Of a stretch of DNA of 64,000 nt, positions 11,595 through 21,610 are shown piece after piece (position 1 is the stretch's first letter; each line of letters starts with the position of its first letter). The notes under the pieces are model-generated. The model saw only the letters and a program-made list of their open reading frames with translations. It was not told the DNA's origin and searched no databases. The position numbers and the translations under genes are program-made. Origin of the DNA: Neospora caninum Liverpool (Eukaryota > Apicomplexa > Conoidasida > Eucoccidiorida > Sarcocystidae); assembly GCF_000208865.1 (NCBI RefSeq), contig NC_018390.1, forward strand, positions 3,924,270-3,988,269. Reading direction: 5' to 3'.

Positions 11595-14500
11595 ATGCAT
11601 AAAATGATTGGGAAGTTAGATATGGCCGACAGCGGAGATAAAGATGACTTCCCTGCGGTGTGCCGGCGGGTAAGTGAGATTCAGGCTACCCTAGCTTCTC
11701 TCCACCATGCAAACTTTCCTCGTTTGATGCTCAACTTCACAGTTCTCTTCAGTCACACTGAAACCCAATGGTGTTCTCGTGCCGGCATATCGTGTTCCAT
11801 GCGTCCTGCTGTCTGCCTCCGCCTCTTCCAACGGACACCCCCCTCCGTGCTGTCTATCCCCTGTCCTCAGCTTTCCGCGGCGTTTCGTCATGACCTCATC
11901 CAACGGGCCGAAGAGAAGTTTTTCCGAGCGCAACTCCTCTCAGTGTCCACCCTCTCCCCTGCAGATGTGGTCCTCTTTGTCACCGTGGCGTCGCAGCTCC
12001 GCAGGCTACTCCTGAGTGGCGAGCGTGACTCTGCAGAGGGTACTGACACCTGTCGCGAGACAACTGTCCAGAACAGATGCAGCGGCCGCACATGGTGCGA
12101 ACTTCTCCAGGTGAGTTTGTCTGCAGCGTGTACGACTGCCATCAGCTGCTGTGTCTGTCGGATGGTGCCGTGCACACCAAGCATACATCCACATTCCGGC
12201 GCTCCGCATTTTTCGGCGTGTAGGTGGACGGGGCATCCACTTACTTTCCTCTTGCACGGTCGGTCACCCTCATGAAGGCAGGCTCGCTAGTATTTGCCGT
12301 ATGTCTCCGTGTGTTGCTTCGTGACGCGTTGCTTGTCTCCTCTTGTTGACGGAATTGGACACGGGTGTGAGCTGCAGCGCGGCGTCCCGCGGTACTGTTC
12401 ATCGACCGTCTGCTTTCCCGCGAACAAGCCAGTACTCAAGAGAATGGTCTTTCTCTGTCCCCTTCCATGCTCTTTTATCACGGCCTGCAGGGGAAAATCA
12501 TTGCGACGGTCTTCTTCGAGCCCAGCACTCGGACGCGATGCTCTTTCGAGGCAGCCACCCTCAGGCTCGGGGGCCAGGTTATCAGCTGTGGCGACATGCA
12601 GGTACATCGGGTTACACAGCCCGTCTGAGGCACGCAAAGTGAACCCGGATGTATTTTGTGTGGTTCCCTCTTAATCCAATCATGTGCGTAACCATGTCCG
12701 CAGCTCTTGGGACATTTGATGAGAGCGCATCGCAACCATTCTGCGCAGGGTTCCGTTCTCTGGCGGTGCGACTGACAAGCAGCGCGAAGGGAGGGCATAG
12801 AGACGTAGAGACTGGGAGATCCACATGCAGGCACGGTGGCGGTGGAGCTGCGAGAAGCGGCTCGGAGCAATGGCAACCCACGCCCCTGCGCAACATCTTC
12901 CGTTGCAGTAGACACCGGGGAAGTAGCTGAACGGAAGAAACCGTTGCAGCATGTCTTTTTCGTATCTCTATAGACCAATTCCTCGACGAAGAAGGGAGAA
13001 TCTCTGGAAGACAGCATTCGCATGTTTGCGGCATACAGCGACTGCATCGTCCTGCGACATCCTGAGAAGGTACGCGGAAGGTTTTTTTGGCGGCATGCGA
13101 AGTCGATAGAGGAACTGTGGGTAGTCCATTGATTCTCCCGCGGCGTTACTGGACAGTCCGGTCGTCGAGCGGATTCTCTCCACAGTTTTTGTCTGTTACC
13201 TGTCTTCCTGGCACGATGGACTGGAGGTGGTCAGTGTCAGAAGCTCGGCCTTTTTTTTCTGCGGGACTCTGCCCAGAAACGCATTGAAATGGGTGCCAGG
13301 TGAGTAAGACGTTTTTCGTCAATTTCCTTTATCCAGATGAAGTAGGTTTGCGTGGCCGCGAGAGGCAATCGCTGCCGCTTCAGAGAGACGGTCTTCGACA
13401 CAGCTGTACATGTTTGCATCCACCTGGCTTTCTCTTTTCTCCTTCAGGGCTCCGTGGAACGCGCCGCCCAGGCACTGAAAAGTGTGCGACGGGGACGGCC
13501 GCCTTGCGCTCTGCTCAGTGCGGGCGACGGAGCAGGAGAGCACCCCACGCAAGCCCTTCTCGATCTGCTGACTCTCGTGCAGCTTCGGCCTCTCTGGTGG
13601 GACGCGCAACTTAAGAAGATTGAGGGAGACAGCAGCTGCGTTCGAGGACCAGGCGACAGAAAGGCGATGGAAGCCGGGCATCAACCAGAAACGTCTCTGC
13701 GGGTGGCATTTGTTGGAGATCTTAAGAACGGCAGGTATGGCACTAACAGAGGGGCGAAGGCAGGCAACAGCTAGAGAAGAAAACACGAGCAGATACCTGA
13801 GAAAGTGGCCAAAGAAACGAGGGGGGCGGCTGCAGTTTACGACTGGTGATGCATCGTCCATCGGCGACTTAGAAACGGGTGGCCGTAATCGTATCCATTG
13901 CGTTTTTCAGGACTGTGCATTCTCTGGCATTGCTTCTTTCGCGTTTCGACTGCCATCTGACGACCGTCAGCACGGAGTCCTCCGCTTTGCCCCCAAGTGT
14001 CGTGGCGTGCGTCCGGGAAAATTTCAAGGCTCAGGTAAGGGAAGCCAAGAGTGAAGTCCATTCTTACCGAGGTCTTGCTTGTGTGCCGTACTGTTGATGA
14101 TATGAGAAACAGCGGCGCGTCTATGAAGTCGTCTTAAGCAAGGAATTGTGTTCTCTGTTGCGGGCGAAAGCCTCGGCGTGTCCAGTGTATCACGTTTTCT
14201 CTTCTGCGCGTGTGAACTCCGTATCGTTCGTCCGGAACGCTAGGACATGCCTCCCGGACTTTGACAACACGGAGCGATTTTCTGTCGCCACCCAAAACAT
14301 AGGCCCAACCTGAGTAGAGCAGGGGCGACGGCTGAATGGATTCCTTGTGCTCTCTGGTGATTCGGCATCCCAGGGTCTTTCAGAAGAACGGCTTATCTGC
14401 TCGTCGGACTTTCATGCGGCCATTCAGACATCTGATGTCTTGTATATGACCCGTCTACAATCCGAGAGGCTTGCAGAACCCGTGGTGACGACCCCTGGAC

Positions 14501-14979
14501 ACCAGTTCCCTCCCAGCGACTTCCAACTGACGGGGGAACTGCTTGAGAAGCATGCCCGTCCACATTTGAAAGTAGGCGCTGAGGGCCAAAGTAGCCAACT
14601 CGTGTATAATGGGTTTCGATCTTCCCGCCGACACCGTCCCGCAATGCAGAAACACGGTCACCTCTACAGTAGCAATCACAAAGCGGTGTTTGGTTAGAGT
14701 TTACAACGCCCTAGAATGTACTGCAAAGCGGTGCAAAGACAGCCCCTCACGGTCAAGGATTCCCGGTGCATCTCTCTTTTTTGAGTGCTGCGTTGGTACT
14801 GACTCTTTCAGGTCATGCATCCTCTCCCTCGCCGTGAAGAGATTGCAGTCGATGTCGACGATACAGATCACTGCGCATATTTTGCCCAGGCGGAGAATGG
14901 GCTGTACATGCGTATGGCACTTCTTGCAATCTTCCTGAACCAACGCACGGCCCGCTTGCTTCTGGGGGAGGCGTCCTGA
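11595..14979 (+). CDS. Aspartate carbamoyltransferase (ATCase), 8 exons
   Basis: The enzyme joins carbamoyl phosphate and L-aspartate to make N-carbamoyl-aspartate, the second step of de novo pyrimidine synthesis. Exons: 11595-11669, 11871-12110, 12491-12601, 12974-13069, 13448-13734, 13911-14034, 14374-14571, 14812-14979. All are GT..AG and phase-consistent, giving 432 residues. Family motifs appear in order: [15 protein letters not shown] (carbamoyl-phosphate loop, Ser-Thr-Arg-Thr about residues 117-120), KKGESLEDS (80s-type lysine loop), [10 protein letters not shown] (about 205-214), [16 protein letters not shown] (aspartate domain), [13 protein letters not shown] and MHPLPRREE. All expected active-site positions seem present. 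Relative to bacterial PyrB there is an N-terminal extension and an insertion of about 30 residues just before [11 protein letters not shown]. It is encoded alone, not fused as in animal CAD. The start is the first ATG in the frame leading into exon 2; a few more residues upstream cannot be excluded. Confidence 0.95.
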
Positions 14980-16213
14980 TAGCCAGCTATTGCCATAGGT
15001 TTTTTACCTCTACGCGAAGTGTGGTTACGTGAAATTCTCCACATATCCTTTCTTGTTTCCGTTCCACAACAAGTTCATACCCCGTCAGAAGGTTCCCGAG
15101 AAGGTGAACTCTTTTGACTGTCGCAGCCTTAGACCAATTTGCCAGGCAGTCGACCAGGAATGCATGTGTAGCTGGCAGGGCAGATTCATCTCGAGCAAGC
15201 TGCGAAGCTCGAGACGAACGCAGAAGCGACCAAGCTGTTCGTCGAGAACAGTGATCCCCCCCCAAAACAGGCATTCCTAAGCCCTAAACGTTTCCATAGA
15301 GAGGTCCCCCTTTTGCATGAAACGGCCCTGGTCTCTGAAAATTGAGCACTCGTGACGTAGTCATTAGTAAAACACCCGTATCCTTCTGCAACTGCAACCC
15401 GGAAGAGCGGAACGGACCCAAGCAATCCGGTGGGAAGTTCGGCATCCGTGAATGTAGATATAAATCTGCGTGTGAAAAAGCTCCAACACTTCTGACTATT
15501 GCTAGCATGCTGCTACGGAAACGCCTGTAAGGTGCGATACGTCGGTTGGAACGGCGGCCGTGCGGATGATCCAGAACAGGGCACACCGATTGTGCTCTTG
15601 TTGAAAAGGCTCTTTAAAACCCTCAAGCGCGTTTTCTTTTGTAGAGGCATTCATTTTACGCGTCGATGTGGTTCGTGCACACTGAAACAAAGGAACCAGG
15701 TTGCGACGAAGAACCAGGGAAGCTAGGCGTGGCAGGAACACGGTATACAGAGTGTTGACCGATTTGCTTGTGTCCGCGCAGCAGCGCTCTCGTTTAGGCT
15801 CCCGAAGGCAGAGTCCTGCCAAAGACAGCAGTTTTCCTTTATACGAATGCCTTTGATGGGATATCGCGAAGTCGCCATGATCCTGTGTATGATCTCGATT
15901 AACGAGAAAAACAATGCCACGTCCGCTGTCCCGAAGCATCACCTGAGCTGCAGGTGAAGCACACTGTCCTTCCGAAACTAGACCACGATTTTTATGCGTT
16001 GTCTTTGAACGCCGGCAGCTGCGGCGGTTGCTCTCAAACATTACGACACGTAAGGGCCATGTGTCAATGGATGTGGCGAAGAAAGGTGCAAGCAGAAGGA
16101 AGAAGCACAACCACGTTGAACGGGAGGTGACAAACAGGTGTAGGAGAACCTTCAGAACAAGGACCCACGAAGGGTTTGCGAGACAAACTGTCGACGCTGA
16201 AGTGGCCTTCGCG
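14980..16213. other. Convergent intergenic region
   Basis: It lies between the ATCase stop (+) and the stop of the coiled-coil gene (-), and probably holds two long 3' UTRs. A 247-codon minus-strand frame (15502-16245) overlaps the end of the neighbouring gene and is not called. Confidence 0.5.
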
Positions 16214-17533
16214 TCACCCTCCCAGAAAAGCACTGGACATGGCACGAGTCAGCGAAGATAAAGGCTGCTCCCCGCCCATGCTATTGGGTGATCGGAGGGT
16301 TCTCGTGCCCAATCTTAGGGCGAAGCGCGGACTGGAGACCGTCCTCTGGGATTTCTTAATCAAGCCTTCCATTGACAGGATCGATGCGTCCCTGGACAAC
16401 ATTCGCCTCGGTTCATGTGTCCGAGGAGACACGGCCCCCGACCGTGGAGATTTTTGCGGCTCACGAGGAGACTTCACCAGTGCTGCGCGCTCCCGATCAT
16501 CTGTTCCATATCGACCTAATGCGTGCTTCGGCAAGTCTACAGCTGGTTCCCTGCTCGGCTCCGGAGAGCGCCGCCGTGCTGGATCCTTACGCACTTCGTC
16601 TGCTACAGTCTTCTTGATATCCGCTGCCGCTTCTGTGATGCCACCCAGTGCTTTGAACAGTTGGGACAGGATCGTGCCTTCGGCCTCGTCCGTCTCGGGT
16701 TTCGCTGCCGATGCACCGCGCGCACGTATCTCGGTCGGTTTTTGCAGATGCTTATCTCTGGGAGGTTTGAACCCTGGCTCAAAGGGGCCCTCCGGTGGTG
16801 GAGGCTCATGAAGTCGAGGAAGCACATTGTCCAGAGGGTTCACGCGAATTGCCTTAACCCATTCGGATGCGTGCTTGAATGACGCATCAAAATTCTGATG
16901 AAGCGTCCGAACAGAGTAGAAGGAAGGCTGTGGTCTGGCCTCTGTAAGTGCGACGGTACACTCGCTTCTCATTTTTCGAAGCTGTTCAGCATATAAGTCA
17001 TTGAAGTAAAGACATTCGTCGAGCTCGTGTTGAAGAATTTTGATAAGACGTCCTTGGTCTTTTATTTTCTTCAGCGCTCGACAGGTAGCTTGCACTTGAC
17101 AAGGATGAGTCACTACCACCTTGTCCTCCTTTTCTGAGACGTGCCTCAACTTGCGTTGAATAATCCATTCCAGCTTTGACGCTTTCTTGCAGTTCTCGTT
17201 GAACTGCTGCAGGCGTATGTCGAAGCCCTTTTTCAGCAGGAGAATTTCCTCGCTGGGCTCCGCGACCATTTCTCGAGAGTCGGGAGACATATAGGGTTCC
17301 AGAAGTTTTTCTAGGTGTGCTTTATCACGCATGATCTCTTCATGCGCCTGCGTAAGAGCTGCGACCTCTGCCTGGTAAGTTTCAACAAGTTCCGGCACGC
17401 TCATAGCCTCGTCGGCAACGACGCCACTCGCAAGGAGCGGTGCCGGAGGCGCCTCGACATAAGCGTTCCATTTCCACTGGGGCACGGTGCTAGGCGAGTG
17501 AACGACGAAATTCGGAAGACGCTGACTGGGCAT
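16214..17533 (-). CDS. Coiled-coil protein with Ser/Pro/Arg-rich tail, unrecognised
   Basis: A single open frame of 439 residues starts at the ATG at 17531-17533 (MPSQRLPNFVVHSP) and ends at TGA. The N-terminal ~50 residues are Pro/aromatic-rich. Residues ~50-215 form amphipathic, charged heptads (ELVETYQAEVAALTQAHEEI, then KLEWIIQRKLRHV, then RLIKILQHELDECLYFNDLY) consistent with helical coiled coil. From ~235 there is a Pro-rich linker (HEPPPPEGPFEPGFKPPRDK). The C-terminal ~150 residues are basic and rich in Ser/Arg/Pro with repeated S-P sites (SPREPQKSPRSGAVSP), suggesting a disordered, phosphorylated tail. There is no signal peptide or membrane segment. A cytoskeletal or centrosomal role would fit, but that is inference only. 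It converges with the ATCase gene. Confidence 0.7.
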   Translation of the reverse strand: MPSQRLPNFVVHSPSTVPQWKWNAYVEAPPAPLLASGVVADEAMSVPELVETYQAEVAALTQAHEEIMRDKAHLEKLLEPYMSPDSREMVAEPSEEILLLKKGFDIRLQQFNENCKKASKLEWIIQRKLRHVSEKEDKVVVTHPCQVQATCRALKKIKDQGRLIKILQHELDECLYFNDLYAEQLRKMRSECTVALTEARPQPSFYSVRTLHQNFDASFKHASEWVKAIRVNPLDNVLPRLHEPPPPEGPFEPGFKPPRDKHLQKPTEIRARGASAAKPETDEAEGTILSQLFKALGGITEAAADIKKTVADEVRKDPARRRSPEPSREPAVDLPKHALGRYGTDDRERAALVKSPREPQKSPRSGAVSPRTHEPRRMLSRDASILSMEGLIKKSQRTVSSPRFALRLGTRTLRSPNSMGGEQPLSSLTRAMSSAFLGG

Positions 17534-20500
17534 GGTGTCATCCAAAGCAATACCAGCGCAACCAAGGTCTCGCGGCGGTCAATGCCGCACTGCGGCAACA
17601 GGGTGGGCTTTCTGGGTACCACCGAAGAAGATGCGCTCTACCATGAAGCACTTTTGGCCTTTGAGTCCAGTAACTGGCCAGTGAACAAGTTCTGGCAGAA
17701 TGTTTGTTGGAGATGGTGCGGTTACCAACAAACGGCGAGAACCTTCAAGACGGTGTGATGCTTTTCGGGTCAACCGTGTAGCATGCAGCTGGCTAGCAAA
17801 TCGGGATCACGAGTATAGATTGAGAACACAGCCCCCAGATCCTCAGCTCACCGCGCTTTAAAACAGCTTATCTTCTGACGGACAGCCCGAAGGTGATGAG
17901 ACGAAACAAAGCAAACATTGTTGTGCGCTTTCTGGTACTGAGAGGGAAACGCTGGTGTCGAAAGCAGAGGCCTGTGAATGCGGGATTTCGCATGCTGACA
18001 AGAGCGCAGTGTCGATGCGCAAGTGTACGACGCTGGTACATTGGCAACGGTTGTTCACATGTGAGCACTTCAGTGCAAAACGAAGACTACAGAGTGTGCA
18101 AACGAGCTTGAAGGGTCATTTTACCTGTGTTCTCGGTATCATTTTTCGTCGTTGTGGCATGTTACGAAGCGGCAAGGTCTCTCAGCTACAAGACACTTCC
18201 TGGCAAGAGTAACCACCAGAGAGGTGTCCGCGCGGCGCGCAAGGCGACATCGTATGAATGGCCCGAAAGCGGCCCCACAGTGTCCTTCACAGGATGGCTC
18301 ACCCGGCCTCGAAGAAAGCACTCAATTCGTTCAAAGTGTTAATCAACATATTTTTCTGTCACCTAGGTAGCAATACTCGGGGTGGGATGGCCATCCTAAT
18401 CTGCAGGAGCATCAAGAACTGCCAACGCATCAACGGCGTCAGCCGCCGCGCGTTGAGCGTACATGCCTGTCAGCGAGCCTTCTGCTGGGAAAGCTCCTCA
18501 TGGATTAGAATGTGGATGATGCCGAATTAAAATAAAAGCATACGGTCATTAACAAGCGACGCTAGATTTCTTCTTTTGAGACTACATCTCACCCTCTGTG
18601 AATGTGCGACAGCCTTGCAGATACCGTCCAGTCGCAGCTGCACGGAGTGACTCTAAACATCGCCATGTTCTCCACCTTTCACTGTCGCCCTGAAAGTTGC
18701 ACAGGTGTGCCATGTACCACCAACCATTGCAGTGGCCATAGTTTTCTTGGAGGAAAATGCAAGGTGTCATAATCTCGTTTCCGTCAAAGTCCAGCAGGTG
18801 AGCGGTATATGTGTGTCATTCGCCGGTGCTTCGGCGGATTCCACAAAGATTGCTGTCTGCTAGGCTCTATGATGATCACACGACTCCGTTGCCAACCCTT
18901 TTGCCTACCACGTTTCACAGAAGAGGTGTGGAGTCCCTTGTAGGCGAACGGCTGGTGTCCCCTGAGGGTAGCATGCCCTGCTACAGCTAATCTCGTGGGT
19001 GTGTGCCTTCTGTTGAGCGCACCGCAACATACATCCACCTAGTTGTCACTTACACGAAGACGCACTGACAGTGCTGTGTTCCAAAGGAAATGCTTATGAA
19101 GTCGACCATTCATTGAACTCTGGTGGATGAGAGATGCGTCAGCGTACAGGTCGGCACGGGGGACCAACAGAAAAACCCTTGGTCAAATGTTGTAACAGAT
19201 TCTTCTACACATGTACTGCATATATCTGCCTGGGCTGAGGTGAACGTTTATCACAGATAAAGCCATGGATGCCTCTGTTTGCGCATGTACTTGTCGCACA
19301 AGATTAGAGGGGGCACACTGCGTCCCGGGGCTGCAGCGGGATCGCGAGCAGGGTCCATGTCTGTTTTCTGCAGAGAAAAGCATGTCGTTTCCGAGGAGGG
19401 TAACAGCTAAGTGTGGTTCTCGGAAGGATACACAAGACGGGTAGGATCTAAAAAGGCAAAGACTGACGCGATAAGGCCGAGCCATACGCCGACGCCACGG
19501 GTGTGACAAGAGTGTAAATGCCAAAGCTCTGCTCAACTACTCCGAAAAACGAGAAGCTGAACCAGTAAGGAAGCGAACGGTATCTGCCCAGCTTTTACAA
19601 CGAAACCAGAAGAAACGATTTTAGCTATTTACAGAGATCATCAGCGGGACGAGAAGTAAGTTGATCCCCCTCACGGGAAAAAAGCAATCTGCTAGCTCCC
19701 ACCAACTCATTCTATTCCCCTGGCAGGAGTTGTTGCTCCCTCCCTGCAGTTGACTCGATGGTTTCAGGCATCGGACTTTTTCTGAGTCCTTGGCAAATAC
19801 AATACAGCTTCTCAAGGCTGGTGTAGAGCCACGCAGTGGTCTCCTGTGTTGACGAAAGCAATCATCTACGTGACTGGTGTTGGCGCAGCTCTACTTGAGC
19901 GACCTATCGTGATACTTACGAACAGGCGAACTAAATTCTGTGGTGTTGCAGCAATTCCTGACTTTGTGTTGCATGGCGTAACTCTTGGCACCGTTATCTC
20001 GCTGTATTTCCGGAAAACGGCGTTGACACGTTTTCCGACAGGACGCAAGAGCCGCTCACATGCTGCGGAGATCTGGTGTGTCGAATAGCCAATGGCAACC
20101 AGTCAGACAGAGCCAATCGTCATGTTCCCTTTGAGTTGATCTCCCCTGCTACTAGAACAATCAACTGGACGCACAGGAACGTGACAGACTGCATCGTGGT
20201 TTCTGCTTCTTCTCAGAGGGTGTCAACGCAGGGGGTACACCAGAACTCACGGACTGTATATACAACCGACTGCATCCGCTGCCCCGGTGCGCTACAACAT
20301 GACTTTCCGAATCCATGATAAACAGAGGCCGCAATGCCGAGACCTTGCCCTTGAAATGTTTATTTCGCTCTTTGCTTAAGCTTCCTGTCAGTCCGGCTGC
20401 TCTTGCGTGAAGCAACTGCATGGTACGAGTCTTTCAGGTTTGACTCGCGTCAAAGGAAGACGGTAACGTTTCCACTCGCCTCTGATGGTTGAACGTGCAT

Positions 20501-20545
20501 CTGATCCGTGCGGGTTTTCTGTCAGTAAACTAGCATGTACACGTA
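17534..20545. other. 3 kb region without a supported gene
   Basis: This is the divergent spacer between the minus-strand coiled-coil gene and the plus-strand coiled-coil exons. Open frames are short and unconvincing on both strands. It may hold promoters and unrecognised first exons of the gene called at 20546. Confidence 0.45.
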
Positions 20546-21454
20546 ATGGCGGCCGAATCCTTGACACTGCTGGATCATTCTCGCAGGCAGACAGCCGAAT
20601 ATTTTGAAGAAGTCGAACACCTAGAAGAAAAGCGTCAGACACTGGAAAAGGCGCTTGCGGAGGCAACGGCAGAAAAGCACCGGCTTCACCAACACACAAC
20701 GACAGGAGAAAAGGGATTGATTGAAATTGTGTCCGAAAAGCAAACTGCTTCGTTGCGTCTTCTTCTTCACCAAGCGGAGGTGAACAGTCTGAAAGCCAAG
20801 GTTGAGGAGATCGGGCGGATTCGATCGGCATTTATTCTGTCCAGAAAAGATGGCAGGTGCGATGTCTGCGAGGCTATCCATGAGGCTGTGGAGAGTGACT
20901 TCTCCCTGCAGGGAGAAACATAGGGATGAGTGCTCCAAGCTGCTTCAAACAGTCCGATCGTCTGACTTTCGCACAGTCAGTAGAAATGCAATCAGACGAA
21001 GGAGGGGCGAATGCATACCTCTCCGCTTCAAACTACTCAGGTTGCGCAAACTGCCAGGCAGCAGGCGGAAATCGTTACGAAGAAAATTAGGCAATCAGAA
21101 GAAGATGTGAAGTCCGTTCGGGCTGAAATGTGTGCACAGAGGTCCAATATTTCTATCACCGAGACCGCTTTGCAAGTGAGATTGAAAGTTTCCTTCGGAG
21201 ATGGTCGGAGACGACCCGTGTCAACTATTTATTCTAGCGTCAGAAGAGAGAGGTTGACAACTTCAAATTAGAACAAAAAAAACTAGAGGCCAGTCTCAAG
21301 GTGAGCGAAACGCCGGCCTTGGGCATTTCCATAACCGTTCACAAGACCCCTGGGCAGATGGCATCATCATTGTCTGCAGCCACAGCTTCCGAGCTGGACC
21401 AACTTCGGCAATCCGAGCAGGAACTGCTTGGTAAACGATCTGCTCTTTTACAGG
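20546..21454 (+). CDS. Run of coiled-coil exons, gene boundaries uncertain
   Basis: Several short blocks encode charged heptads. They are 20546-20779 (MAAESLTLLDHSRRQ then YFEEVEHLEEKRQTLEKALA, donor GTGAAC), a small block after an acceptor near 20914 (EKHRDECSKLLQT), 21042-21176 (VAQTARQQAEIVTKKIRQSE, donor GTGAGA), about 21247-21300 (KREVDNFKLEQKKLEASLK, donor GTGAGC) and about 21380-21454 (ASELDQLRQSEQELLGKRSA). Acceptors and donors flank most blocks, but one junction (after the second block) lacks a good donor. The last block runs toward the 3' end of the convergent helicase with no clear stop exon. The 20546 ATG could be the true start, or the first block could be internal (an acceptor-like CGCAG lies at 20580-20586). 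It may be a real coiled-coil gene, kinetochore-like in composition, or a fragment. Function is unknown. Confidence 0.45.
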
Positions 21455-21610
21455 AGGTCAGACGAGGTTGTGCCACATGCGCCATGCCTCGCTCGCAATC
21501 TAAATGCAAAACAGACGGCGAGACTACGAGGCCAAACGTACCAGGGGGAAACCTGGAGGTTATAAGGTGCAGTCAAGCATACGCGTTGACGTGGTCAGGC
21601 TGTGGAGAGT

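Noticed and set aside
15502..16245. 247-codon minus-strand frame with hydrophobic segment
   Set aside because: It overlaps the end of the coiled-coil gene in another frame and sits in its expected 3' UTR; no domain.
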